Source: Bacillus sp. JCM 19034
GTDB taxonomy: Bacteria > Bacillota > Bacilli > Bacillales > Bacillaceae_D
NCBI RefSeq assembly: GCF_001310635.1
Contig: NZ_BAXR01000005.1
Coordinates: forward strand, 62,001 to 126,000
Direction: 5' to 3'
Length of the DNA: 64,000 bases
Position numbers and translations under genes: made by a program. Of the stretch, positions 48,604 through 58,783 are shown piece after piece. The first letter of the stretch is position 1, and each line of letters begins with the position of its first letter. The notes under the pieces are model-generated. The model did not search any database. It was given only the letters and a program-made list of their open reading frames with translations, and had not been told where the DNA came from.

Positions 48604-50415
48604 TCAATCTAAAACTTGGTGATTTTCTAGAACTGGATGATTAATAGTTACAACGGTTCCCTTATTCAATTCACTGTTAATTGCTATTCCATATTGATCA
48701 CCGAACGTTAATTGCAGTCGAGCGTGAACATTGACAATTCCATATCCCTTCTTTAATCGCGATTCATTCTCATCATCTGAGTATTTTAAAAAGGTATGGA
48801 GGCTCTCTCTTAATTGGGCTAACGTTTCCTGACACATCCCTTTTCCGTTATCAGCAATTTCAATGATCAACATATGATTTTTCACTTGAGCATTAATCGA
48901 GATGAAACCCGGTCCTCTCCGTTCTTTTATTCCATGGTAAATCGCATTTTCAACAATTGGCTGTAAAACTATTTTTAAAATAGATAAATTCTTTATGCTT
49001 GGCGACACCATTAAAGAATAATTAAGCTTATTTTTATAACGTACTGTCTGTATTTGTAAGTAGTTTTTTACATGTTCAATTTCATCCTCTAATTGAATAA
49101 TCGTATCACCTTTACTTAAGCCTATACGAAAAAGCTTTGATAGTGATCCAACCAATTCTGCAACATCTGGTGCATTTTTCTTTCTGGCCATCCATTGAAT
49201 AGTATCTAGTGTATTATAAAGAAAATGGGGCTTGATGTTTGCTTGTAAACTATGAAATTCAGCTTCTCTTTTCTTTCGTTCTTGACGTTCCGTTAAAGAA
49301 AGGAGCTTATGTATTTGTTTGATCATCGTATTAAAGCTTCGTCCTAACCGTCCAACTTCATCCTTACCTTCTCCATCATAACGAATCGTCAAATCGCCTG
49401 ATTCAGCCTTTTGCATCGCCAGCATTAATTGATTAATAGGACGTGAAATCGTATGTGATAGAAAATATGATGCAGTAATTCCGACAAAGCATACGAAAAA
49501 TACAAATGATATAACGTAAAATAATATTTGTTGTACTTCTGATACAGCTTGATCTGCCAAAAAGACACCAACTGTAATCCATTCCGTGAAAGTTGATTTT
49601 TGATAAATCAATTGATACTCTTCATTTTGTATATAATCAGTGAAAATGCCGAAGTTTTGACTAAAGCTTGATTCAATATCACACTCAATAAAACTTAATG
49701 GGGTAGGCGAATAAATTGTCTCACCGTCTAGATCAATGACCATTAAATAACCCGATTTACCTAAACGAACACTACGAACAGCTTCTTCAATAACACGAAG
49801 CTTCAGGTCGATTAAGATGACTCCTTTCTCCTCACCAGTTTCTTGGTCCATTATGGCACGAACAACTGTTACAACTTCATCCTCACGATAATGAGCATGT
49901 GATGTAATTCGTCTCCCCTCTGGTCTGCCAATCGTTTTGGCAATGCCGTTATGTTCAACTGCTTGACGGTACCAACTTTCACGAGTTAGCTGAAAAGCTG
50001 ATCGTGTATAAAGCTCATTACTCAAATATTCACCTTCACTGTTTACAACTAAAATCCCTGCTATCTCAGGGTGGATCGTTGTGAAGGTTTGCAAAAATTG
50101 TGATATTCCATATTCTTCATCAGGGTTCATATCTTCAATTTGAAATTCTCCATCCAAAAAACTTTGAATATGCGGGTCAAACGAAATAAAATAAGTCATA
50201 TTTTGCACATTTTCTATATGTGATTCAACAGTACGATTTACCTTGTCAATTAATTGCAACGTGTTATCATTTACTTGCTGTTCAATAATTCGGTCTACAG
50301 CCCAACCAATTAAAACACCAAGCAGTATGGATGGCAAAATACTAATGAGCAAAAAATGAATGACAAGCTTATAGCGTATTGGTAAGTGATTGAGTTCAGA
50401 CAGCCTTTGTAACAT
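48604..50415 (-). CDS. YesM/LytS-type sensor histidine kinase
   Basis: 603 aa. TM1 ~18-40, extracellular double-Cache-like sensor ~45-300, TM2 ~305-328, HAMP ~330-385, His-kinase domain with EFHSLQANIKPHFLYNTLDT (phospho-acceptor His in the QxxIxPHFLYN box), ATPase boxes LQPIVENAIYHGI and IADNGKGM. Family members sense carbohydrates, often together with a binding protein. The binding-protein gene ends ten bases upstream, and the response regulator follows by about 70 bases. Intact. Confidence 0.92.
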   Translation of the reverse strand: MLQRLSELNHLPIRYKLVIHFLLISILPSILLGVLIGWAVDRIIEQQVNDNTLQLIDKVNRTVESHIENVQNMTYFISFDPHIQSFLDGEFQIEDMNPDEEYGISQFLQTFTTIHPEIAGILVVNSEGEYLSNELYTRSAFQLTRESWYRQAVEHNGIAKTIGRPEGRRITSHAHYREDEVVTVVRAIMDQETGEEKGVILIDLKLRVIEEAVRSVRLGKSGYLMVIDLDGETIYSPTPLSFIECDIESSFSQNFGIFTDYIQNEEYQLIYQKSTFTEWITVGVFLADQAVSEVQQILFYVISFVFFVCFVGITASYFLSHTISRPINQLMLAMQKAESGDLTIRYDGEGKDEVGRLGRSFNTMIKQIHKLLSLTERQERKKREAEFHSLQANIKPHFLYNTLDTIQWMARKKNAPDVAELVGSLSKLFRIGLSKGDTIIQLEDEIEHVKNYLQIQTVRYKNKLNYSLMVSPSIKNLSILKIVLQPIVENAIYHGIKERRGPGFISINAQVKNHMLIIEIADNGKGMCQETLAQLRESLHTFLKYSDDENESRLKKGYGIVNVHARLQLTFGDQYGIAINSELNKGTVVTINHPVLENHQVLD

Positions 50416-50425
50416 GATTTCTCAC

Positions 50426-51432
50426 CTAATCTGCATAATAGTAGTCAACGTTTTCTTCTGTCACAATCGTAATCCCAGTATCTACATAGAGCGGCAATGG
50501 TGCGATTTCTTTCGTTTGCAAAATTTGCGGCTCCGTAAGATCATGGTGGAGGTGAAATAAATATACTAATGACCAATACCCCATATTCCAAGTTCCTTGG
50601 GCGAGCGTCGCCGAAATAATTCCTTCATCTACTAAATCTAGCGTCCCTTTGTCAGTATCAAAGCTAATAATCTCGATATCGCCAATTTTCTTCTCTAAAC
50701 GAATCGCATCGCCAACACCGACACCTCCATTCGCTTCAGTTGCAAAAACACCAGCAATAGTTGGATAATCGTTAATTAATTGATGAGTGACTGTTCGTGA
50801 AAAGAGGCTATCACCTTGTCCGTCCTTAATTGCAACGATGTCCATTTCTGGATAATCAGCCTTTATTGTATCTTGAAACCCTTTCGTGCGCTCCTGGTGA
50901 TTTAATTGATTAGGTAATGTTATGACCGCTACTTCTCCTTTTCCTTCTAACAGCTTAGCCAGTTCATGAGCTGCAGTAGCACCAGCATTATAATTGTTTG
51001 TTCCTAAAAAAGATTGTGCTTTACTATTTGCTGCCCCCGAATCAAATAAGACCACCGGAATCCCAGTATCAACTGCTTTATTAATCGTTTCTGTTAGCTC
51101 ATATGGGTCAATGGCTGAAAGTGCGATTCCAGCAGGGTTTTAGCAATTGCTTGTTCTAATACGGTAATTTGCTCCTGTATATCATATTGAGCTGCTCCCC
51201 TATACTCAACGGAGACGTTCAATGCTTGGGCAGCATCCTCAAAACCTTTTAAACTTCTTTTCCAATAATCCATACCCGATTGAAACGTAACCATTATATA
51301 CGTTTCTTGAATATCACCTTGTAAACCTTGTGTATCCCATGGGTTAGCTGTCGGTTCTTTAAAATGAAATTGGTAAACATAAATCATAAAAATCCCAATC
51401 AGGACAACATAGACGAGCAGTAATTTCTTCAC
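50426..51432 (-). CDS. Membrane-anchored sugar-sensing binding protein (XylFII-like), one frameshift
   Basis: About 335 aa when one A is restored near 51136-51140 (AIAKNPAGIALSAIDPYELT). An N-terminal uncleaved-looking helix (LLLVYVVLIGIFMIYVYQFH) has no lipobox, followed by a periplasmic-binding-protein type I domain (YIMVTFQSGMDYWKRSLKGF, VVLFDSGA, GVFATEANGGVGVGDAIRLE). This matches the sensor partner of LytS/YesM kinases, as in the XylFII-LytS-YesN systems of clostridia. GTG start at 51430-51432, eight bases after AAAGGGG. Operonic with kinase and regulator. Confidence 0.82.
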
Positions 51433-51586
51433 CTTTGTAACCCCTTTCATAAGAATGAACTCCCTATTTCATTTCAAGAAACTTTTCCCCTTTCCTACTA
51501 TATGTTTACAAATAATTTTCAGTCTATTATAACTGATTCGTTAAAAATGTTGCTATAAAATCAAGCTAAAGCGTCTTTCACTTTTA

Positions 51587-51620
51587 TAAAAAACCCTTAG
51601 CTGATTAGTAATAGCTAAGA
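51587..51620 (-). terminator. Terminator of the DinB-like gene
   Basis: Minus-strand CTTAGCT pairs with AGCTAAG, followed by GGTTTTTT. Confidence 0.7.
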
Positions 51621-51688
51621 GTGTTTAGGGTATGAATGAATTCTATGAGTCATTGTAAGTTCTACACGTTTAAACTGTTTATTATATG

Positions 51689-52135
51689 TTACTCTACTAA
51701 TTCGTGAATTTGCTTTAAATGGTGAGCATCATGTCTTACAAATATTTTGACAAAGCTTTCAATAGAAAATTGCCTTTTCCCCGCTCCGATCGTAAAACGT
51801 ATGTCTTCTTCTAATGCATCTAACTCACGTACAAGCTTTTCTCTTGTTTCAATAAATAACTTTATAATACTTTCAATCGATTGGTCCCCTACCAATTCAA
51901 GACCTTCTTCATTATGCTTATTATGATCAGGGAAAGCAGTCAATTTCGCACCATCGACCATATTTGGAACCATTTGATGTAAGATAAAATAATCCCAATA
52001 ATACATATGTGCAATGATTTCTTTTGTTGACCATTTTCCATTTGCAATCGGCTGATTTAAGAGATTACTTGATTGATCTTTTAATTTCTCTACCTCATTT
52101 ACCGTTCCTAAAAACGATTTCAATTGTTTCATCAT
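51689..52135 (-). CDS. DinB/DfsB-like superfamily protein
   Basis: 148 aa four-helix-bundle protein. Metal-binding histidines are visible as HMYYWDYFILHQM (~43) and RHDAHHLKQIHELV near the C-terminus. These proteins are often thiol-dependent transferases or damage-inducible proteins in Bacillus; the reaction here is unknown. Strong GGGGAG site before two consecutive ATG codons. Single gene, divergent from the LacI regulator. Confidence 0.82.
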   Translation of the reverse strand: MMKQLKSFLGTVNEVEKLKDQSSNLLNQPIANGKWSTKEIIAHMYYWDYFILHQMVPNMVDGAKLTAFPDHNKHNEEGLELVGDQSIESIIKLFIETREKLVRELDALEEDIRFTIGAGKRQFSIESFVKIFVRHDAHHLKQIHELVE

Positions 52136-52220
52136 TTACCACTCCCCATCCTTATTAACTAAATCATAGCATAACCTGTAAGGATTTAACCTTTTATCAA
52201 AACTATTTTCTCATATCCTA

Positions 52221-52249
52221 TTGACAAAATTATAAAAAAGAAGCAAAAT
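52221..52249 (+). promoter_or_regulatory. Possible sigma-A promoter of the LacI-led operon
   Basis: TTGACA, 17 bases, CAAAAT. If correct, the -10 overlaps the first ATG of the LacI frame, so translation would begin at a GTG near 52275-52280. Confidence 0.5.
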
Positions 52250-53312
52250 GAACGCGTGTACATTACTAACAAAGGTGGTGATTCCGTTAGCAACAAGAAA
52301 AGATGTTGCGTTACGTGCCGGTGTTTCAGAAGCTACTGTATCAAGGGTTTTTAACAACGTCACGCCATTACGCGATGAAACAAAACAGAGAGTACTACAA
52401 GCAGCAAGAGAATTACAATACCATCCGAATACGATAGCACAAAGCTTTGCAAAAGGAAAAAGCGGAAATATAGGTGTCATCGTACCATATTTACCACGCG
52501 TTCGTATTTTATCAACATACTACTTTTCAGAAATTTTAAGTGGGATCGGAAAGCAATTAGCTGAGCAACAGTATGGTTTGCTTTTACTGTTTCAGTCACC
52601 AGATGAACAAAGGAACTATTCAGAGCTTTTCCATTCACAAAAGGTCGATGGCTGTATCATACTTGGTTCTAAGGATATTCCTTCTGAACGAGAACAGTTG
52701 AGCAAACTCCATGAAAATAAATACCCCTATTGTCTTGTTAATCAAACATTTCACGATGAGCCATTTCACTCCATTGATGCAGAGCATGTTAAAGGTAGTC
52801 AAGAAGCAGTTGAGCTTTTATTGAACAAAGGATATAAGAACATTGCTTTTCTTAACGGACCAGACATTTATTCTAATAGTCAAGAACGAGCCATTGGTTA
52901 TGAACAAGCTTTGAAGAAGGCTGGCATTGCATTAAATAAAGATTTAAATTTTATAGGCAATTATAGTAGAACGAGCGGGTTAAACATAGCAAAAAAGCTA
53001 GCTCCGGTTCTAGCTGATATTGATGCCATTTTTGCAGCAAATGATCGAATGGCAATTGGTCTCATGCAAGGCTTACGTGAATTAGGCTATCAGGCTGGAC
53101 GCGATTATGCGTTAATTGGCTATGATGACTCTGATCTAACAACAATGGTTCAACCTACGCTTAGTTCTGTCAAAGTCCCGTTTTTTGAAATGGGGAGAAT
53201 AGCTGCTGAGCTTGTTTTAACAATGATTACTAGCAATCATTCAAACACCATTCATAAACGATTGCCAGTTAAAGTAATCGAACGTGTTTCAACTCAAATA
53301 AAAAACGTATAA
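52248..53312 (+). CDS. LacI family transcriptional regulator
   Basis: Up to 354 aa. Helix-turn-helix at ~17-37 (TRKDVALRAGVSEATVSRVF), hinge, then a sugar-binding core (GNIGVIVPYLPRVRILSTYY, DGCIILGSKD, IDAIFAANDRMAIGLMQGLR). The domain proper begins around LATRKDV; the extra N-terminal residues suggest a GTG start at 52275 or 52278 just after AAAGGTGG. It leads an operon with Gfo/Idh/MocA and ThuA-like genes, 12 bases downstream, and probably represses them until a sugar ligand binds. Confidence 0.87.
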   Translation: MNACTLLTKVVIPLATRKDVALRAGVSEATVSRVFNNVTPLRDETKQRVLQAARELQYHPNTIAQSFAKGKSGNIGVIVPYLPRVRILSTYYFSEILSGIGKQLAEQQYGLLLLFQSPDEQRNYSELFHSQKVDGCIILGSKDIPSEREQLSKLHENKYPYCLVNQTFHDEPFHSIDAEHVKGSQEAVELLLNKGYKNIAFLNGPDIYSNSQERAIGYEQALKKAGIALNKDLNFIGNYSRTSGLNIAKKLAPVLADIDAIFAANDRMAIGLMQGLRELGYQAGRDYALIGYDDSDLTTMVQPTLSSVKVPFFEMGRIAAELVLTMITSNHSNTIHKRLPVKVIERVSTQIKNV

Positions 53313-53324
53313 GGAGAGAGAAGC

Positions 53325-54484
53325 ATGAAATCTATCAATATCGGAATGGTAGGATACAAATTTATGGGGAAGGCACATAGCCATGCTTATCGTGACCTTC
53401 CGATGTTTTTCCCAAAACATATTCGGCCTGAAATGAAAGTCATTTGTGGTCGAAATCCCCAAAGCGTTTCAGATGCGGCCTCACAATTTGGCTGGGATGA
53501 GTATACGACCGATTGGCGCGATTTAATCAATCGTGACGATATTGACTTAATTGATATTAATGCACCGAGTGATGCTCATAAAGAAATTGCCATTGCAGCA
53601 GCAAAAGCAGGAAAGCATATTTTATGCGAAAAACCGTTAGCGCTTACATTGGAAGATGCACGTGACATGCTTCAAGCAGTAAAAGAAGCCGACGTAAAAC
53701 ATATGGTGAACTTTAACTACCGTTTTACTCCTGCTGTCATGCTAGCAAAAAAGTTGATAGACGAAGGCCGCTTAGGAAAAATCCATCATTTTCGTGCTTG
53801 GTTCCTGCAAGATTGGATTATTGATCCTAATTTCCCGCTCGTTTGGCGACTGCAAAAGGACATCGCTGGATCTGGTGCACATGGTGATTTAGGGGCACAT
53901 TTAATCGATATGGCCCATTACTTAATCGGTGATATGACAGAAGTAATCGGGATGAGTGAAACGTTTATTAAAGAACGCCCTCTCCCCTCTGATATGACAG
54001 GTTTATCAGCGAGCGGAAAAGAAAATGGACCTAAAGGCTAGTAACCGTTGATGATGCAACATTATTTTTAGCTCGTTTTGCAAACGGGGCTCTCGGCAGC
54101 TTTGAATCTTCACGATTTGCTACTGGGCACCGTAGTACAAATTCGTTTGAAATTAACGGAAGTAAAGGAAGCGTCATCTTTGATTTTGAACGATTAAATG
54201 AGCTTCAAGTTTACTTTGCTGATGACCCGGATGATGTACAAGGTTTCCGCCGTGTTGTTGCAACGGATGAAGCACATGCTTATTCGGATGTATGGTGGCC
54301 TGCTGGACATACAATTGGTTATGAGCATACGTTTATTCACGCAATAACCGAATTAATGGAAGCGTTCGCAGATGATCGCCAGCCCGTTCCTAACTTTGAG
54401 GATGGGGTTAAATGCCAGCAAGTATTAGAAGCAGTTGACTATTCAATTGCGCAACGCCGCTGGGTTGAAGTAGCCGAACTTTAA
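53325..54484 (+). CDS. Gfo/Idh/MocA oxidoreductase, one frameshift
   Basis: About 386 aa after restoring one T near 54039 ([20 protein letters not shown]). Rossmann motif [23 protein letters not shown] motif [11 protein letters not shown], then [40 protein letters not shown] with the catalytic Asp-His pair, and [16 protein letters not shown]. Its C-terminal region [20 protein letters not shown] is typical of the sugar C3-oxidoreductase-like group. Good GGAGAG site. Directly followed by a ThuA-like gene. Confidence 0.86.
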
Positions 54485-54499
54485 AATAGGAGTGATACG

Positions 54500-55169
54500 A
54501 TGAACAAGAAAGCATTAATTGTTTGGGGTGGCTGGGATGGACACGAGCCCGAGCAGGTCGCAGGAATTTTTAAAACAATTTTAGAAGAAGAGAATTTCGA
54601 TGTAGAAGTAGCAAATACATTAGATGTCTATGCGGATCGTGAGAAACTAAAAATATTAGATTTAGTTGTGCCCCATTGGACGATGGGACAAATTGAAGGA
54701 ACGTATGTATCGCATATTTCTGAAGCGGTTCAAAGTGGTGTCGGTTTAGCAGGCTGCCATGGAGGAATGTGTGATTCCTTTCGAACAAATGTTGATTGGC
54801 AATTCATGACAGGCGGCAATTGGGTTGCACATCCAGGAAATGATGGCGTCAACTATACTGTGAATATAAAAATACTTCGAGCCAATACTTGAAGGACTTT
54901 CAGACTTTGATGTATGCAGTGAACAATACTATTTGCATGTCGACCCTGCTGTTGAAGTGTTGGCAACGACTCGTTTTCCGGTCGTAGCAGGACCTCATTC
55001 TTATAACAAGTCCGTTGACATGCCTGTCGTATGGACGAAACGCTGGGGTGTTGGTCGAGTGTTTTATAGTTCATTAGGTCATGTTGCAAATATAGTTGAA
55101 ATGCCTGAAGTATCACTGATTATGCGTAGAGGCTTTCTATGGGCCGCAGAAGGCAAAAAATTTATATAG
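54500..55169 (+). CDS. ThuA-like domain protein, one frameshift
   Basis: About 222 aa after removing one base near 54868-54876 (NIKIFEPILEGLSDFDVCSE). Flavodoxin/amidotransferase-like fold: KALIVWGGWDGHEPEQVAGI, SGVGLAGCHGGMCDSFRTNV, MTGGNWVAHPGN, MPVVWTKRWGVGRVFYSSLG. ThuA of rhizobia works with ThuB (a Gfo/Idh/MocA dehydrogenase) to make 3-keto disaccharides; the gene order here mirrors that pairing. AGGAGTG lies upstream. Sits between two Gfo/Idh/MocA genes. Confidence 0.85.
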
Positions 55170-55245
55170 CGGAAAAAATGAAGGAAAAAGTTCAGCGTAC
55201 ACTGGTATGGGAGATAGTCAATTATAATAGACAGTAGGTGAAATC

Positions 55246-56357
55246 ATGCACACGATGAAAGTGGGAATTATCGGATGCGGTAATATTAGCTCCATTTATT
55301 TCAAAAATTTGCGAACCTTTAGCCAAATCGAGCTTGTCGCTTGTGCAGACATAAACGTTGAGAGAGCACAGGCACAAGCAAATAAATTTGCGATCAAAAA
55401 TGCATATTCTGTTGATGAAATTTTAAATGATTCGTCGATTGAGCTAATTATCAATTTAACAATTCCACAAGCACATGCAGAGGTATGTTTAAAAGCACTT
55501 AACGCAGGTAAACACGTCTACACGGAAAAACCATTGGCAGTAACAATTGAGGAAGCAACTGCTATTATGCAAAAAGCGAAGGAAAAAGGTCTTCTCGTCG
55601 GCTCGGCACCTGATACTTTTTTAGGAGCAGGAATCCAAACAGCTGTCCAAGTGATTGAATCTGGTGAAATTGGCACACCAATTGGAGCCTCTGCCTTTAT
55701 GATTGGTCGCGGACATGAACATTGGCATCCTGATCCTGATTTTTATTATCAAGTTGGCGGTGGACCAATGTTTGATATGGGGCCTTATTATTTAACGGCT
55801 CTCACAGCTCTTTTAGGGCCGATGAAAAAAATAGCAGGGTCTGCTCGGATTAGTTACCCAGAACGAACGATTTTGAGTGAACCAAAAGCGGGAACAAACA
55901 TAACGGTTTCGACCCCTACTCATCTTTCTGGAGTGATTGATTTTGCAAACGGAGCTATTGCAACGTTAACAACAAGCTTTGATGCATTTGGCGGGTCCAC
56001 TTTGCCCCCAATCGAAATATACGGAAGTGAGGGCACAATGCTCGTACCAGACCCTAATGAATTTGGCGGAGCGTAAAAGTAAGGAAGCGTGATCAAAAAG
56101 AATTTACAACAATTCCACATAGCCACTACTACGATGGAAATAGTCGTGGTGTAGGTGTAGTAGAAATGGTAAATGCGATACTAACAGGTAAAATACATCG
56201 AGCAAGTGGAGAATTAGGCTATCATGTATTAGAAGCTATGCATGGCTTCCACATTTCTTCTGAAAACGAAACACATTATCTAATGAAAAGTACGTGCGTA
56301 AAACCAGAATCATTACCTGCTGGCTTCCTGTTCAGTGCAGAAACTTCAAAATCATAG
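55246..56357 (+). CDS. Gfo/Idh/MocA oxidoreductase, second copy, one frameshift
   Basis: About 370 aa after restoring one base near 56074-56077 (NEFGGAVKVRKRDQKEFTTI or similar). GIIGCGNISSIYFKNLRTFS, EKP motif HVYTEKPLAVT, APDTFLGAGIQTAVQVIESG, GGGPMFDMGPYYLTALTALL and GELGYHVLEAMHGFHISSEN. The APDTFLG and FDMGPYY segments are typical of a widespread Firmicutes dehydrogenase subgroup. TAGGTGAA precedes the ATG. Last gene of the LacI-led operon. Confidence 0.86.
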
Positions 56358-56368
56358 AATAATAGCTT

Positions 56369-56403
56369 AAAAAAGGAGTGCCTCATCTTGTCATGGGCAC
56401 TCC
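56369..56403. terminator. Terminator between convergent operons
   Basis: GGAGTGCC pairs perfectly with GGCACTCC. On the minus strand it is followed by a T6 run after the aldo/keto reductase; on the plus strand it follows the Gfo/Idh/MocA gene. Confidence 0.85.
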
Positions 56404-56419
56404 CCCTTCATTATGCTAG

Positions 56420-57349
56420 CTATATATGAACATCCTCTAACCTACGTATCTCTTCCTCAGTTAACTGAATCTTTGAGCCCTCTAAGCATGAAATCAGTTC
56501 CGTTTCATTTTGAGCACCAATTAACGCTGCAGTTGGAAAAGGTTGATTTAAAACATAGGCTAACGCAATTTGTATCGCTGTGACCCCTTTTTCTTTCGCT
56601 AACGCTTCAGCTCGACGTAAACGCTCCCAATTAGCTTCACTATAAAATACACGAACAAGATCTTTATTGCTACGATCTTCTGGAGTAAAACGCCTGTAAA
56701 AAAGCCTCTTGCTTGCGAAGACCATGAAAGAAGTGGCAATTGATGCCTTTCATGCCATCTACAATCCTCTTTATCTGCTGAAACACACCCAGTCCAAAAT
56801 GGTTCATTTGGCTTTGCTAAACTTAGATTAGGGCTACTAAACGTAAAGCCAACCAGCTTTTGATGCGGCATATTCATTCGCCTCTTGAATACGATCAGAC
56901 GTCCAATTAGATCCGCCAATCGCTTTTATTCTGCCAGCTTTAATGTGCTCATTAAGGACATCAACGATTTCACTAACAGGAACAGTTGGGTCATCACGGT
57001 GTAATGCATATAAATCAATGTAGTCCGTTTTCAGTCGTTCTAAGCTTTTAAACAAATCATTTGTAATTGCCTCGCGATTTACACGGGGACCATACTGATC
57101 ATGATGAGCCCCCTTCGTTAATATAATGATATCATTACGATTTCCTCGCTCCATCATCCATTGTCCAATCGCTATTTCACTTTCTCCGCCACAATAAACG
57201 TGGGCTGTATCAATCGTATTTCCACCGATCGAAACATATCGATCTAACACTTGACATACTAGATCGTAATTGCTTGGTCGAAAATAGTCTGAGCCCTGAA
57301 TTAAAACGGAAACTAATTTTTCTAGCCCTTCAATACGAATCATCTGCAT
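56420..57349 (-). CDS. Aldo/keto reductase, two frameshifts
   Basis: About 309 aa when one base is removed near 56860-56865 and one restored near 56690-56695. Catalytic residues: Asp and Tyr in NTIDTAHVYCGG, Lys in IILTKGAHHD, His in LYALHRDDPT. The middle segment GFTFSSPNLSLAKPNEPFWT and the end LVRVFYSEANWERLRRAEAL place it in the Firmicutes group of AKRs next to sugar dehydrogenases. GAGGTG upstream. It follows a Gfo/Idh/MocA gene by 12 bases in one operon, suggesting linked redox steps on a sugar. Confidence 0.82.
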
Positions 57350-57361
57350 AGGAACACCTCA

Positions 57362-58359
57362 CTATTGTATTTCAATGCGTTTACGTTCAGTTGCTGATTG
57401 TAAACATGCATCTAACACTTTCATATTTAAAACAGCATCTGTCGCTGGATATGGTAGTGGTTCACCGTCAAGAATCCTTCTTCCTATTGCATCTGCTTGT
57501 AATATATATTGGTTTAACTTAGGCACTTCAACTTCTAACTTTCCTTCATTTGTTATAACAAAAAGTGGTCCTCCTCCGTTTGATGAACGACAAACGCCGA
57601 TGGAACTTCGATTCGCCCGTCTGTTCCAACTATTTCAAGTCTATTTCGAAATGCTGCCCACATTCCGCAATCAAACGTAAGGGCAACTCCTTGACCAAAT
57701 TCCAACAATCCTGAAGCCATCATATCAACACCATCATGTTTTTCCGAAAAGAATGCATGAGTCGTTGCTGCTGTTGGTTCCTTCCCTAACACCATACGTG
57801 CCACACTAATCGGATAAACACCTACATCATAAAGCGAGCCTCCACCCCATTCTCTCTTATATCGAACATTGTTATAATCCTCTGAATTATTAAATGTAAA
57901 TGTACAATGGATTCCTCTTACTTCACCGATTTTCCCCGAATCAATTACTTCACGTATCATCGCATAACGTGGATGATAACGATACATAAACGCCTCAGCA
58001 AAGACAACACGTGCTACTCTACAAGCTTCTTCCATTTCGAGAATTTCATTTGTGTTCAACGCTGCTGGCTTTTCACATAAAACATGCTTTCCCGAACTTG
58101 CCGCTCGAATCGTCCACTCTTTATGGAGATGATTCGGTAATGGGATGTAAACAGCATCAATACTAGAGTCACGTAATAATTGCTCATAGCTACCATACGC
58201 TACAGGAATTGATAATTCGTCTGCCATTGCCTCCGCTTTTTCTTTTGTACGACTAGCAATTGCGACAACTTCTCCAGTCTCAGATTGCTGAATACCTGGA
58301 ATGACCGATTTCCTTGCAATATCTGCACATCCTAAAATACCCCAACGAACCTTTTCCAT
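57362..58359 (-). CDS. Gfo/Idh/MocA oxidoreductase, third copy, one frameshift
   Basis: About 332 aa after a one-base repair near 57570-57590 that joins the main frame to GGGPLFVITNEGKLEVEVPK and ends VLDACLQSATERKRIEIQ. Start MEKVRWGILGCADIARKSVI at 58357-58359 has GGAGGG; five codons upstream lack it. EKP motif HVLCEKPAALN, then EAFMYRYHPRYAMIREVIDS and GGSLYDVGVYPISVARMVLG, the pattern of xylose dehydrogenase/trans-dihydrodiol dehydrogenase-type members. First gene of the operon with the reductase. Confidence 0.85.
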
Positions 58360-58783
58360 ATGTTCCCTCCTCAAAATAATACTATATTGTCATTATATAG
58401 AATAATAGATAGAATAAAAATATAATCTTATTGACCTACCATATAACAATATTGTTTAAGAAAGACGCATTTCATTTATCTTATAAATACTGAGCGGATC
58501 CTTCACACGATGTTTGCTCTACATGCAAGCGAGGTTCTTTCATGAAGACGTAACAAGTGGGCCTTTTCTCTTCCTTCGTATAATCTTTTAGAATACCTTA
58601 TAAATAGTATCGTTCTTATAAGCACTGTGCTTTAAGCCTGTGCTCTTCTTTCGATTTACCTTGTAACTACCACCAACCTTAGAAGAACAATCAGTCATTT
58701 GTGTAGCATCACTCAACCTGTAGTTACTCTCTTCATTACCTCTAGTTACTTGGTTTTAACTTATCACTATAGGAGGGCATCCA
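58360..58783. other. Intergenic between divergent operons, ~420 bases
   Basis: Should contain promoters for the Gfo/AKR operon (minus) and the AraC gene (plus). A minus-strand open frame of ~47 codons (58590-58735) has no start codon or ribosome site. I see no riboswitch, tRNA or terminator motif. Confidence 0.4.

Noticed and set aside
58375..58783. Minus-strand open stretch of ~47 codons
   Set aside because: No start codon or ribosome site and no recognised similarity.
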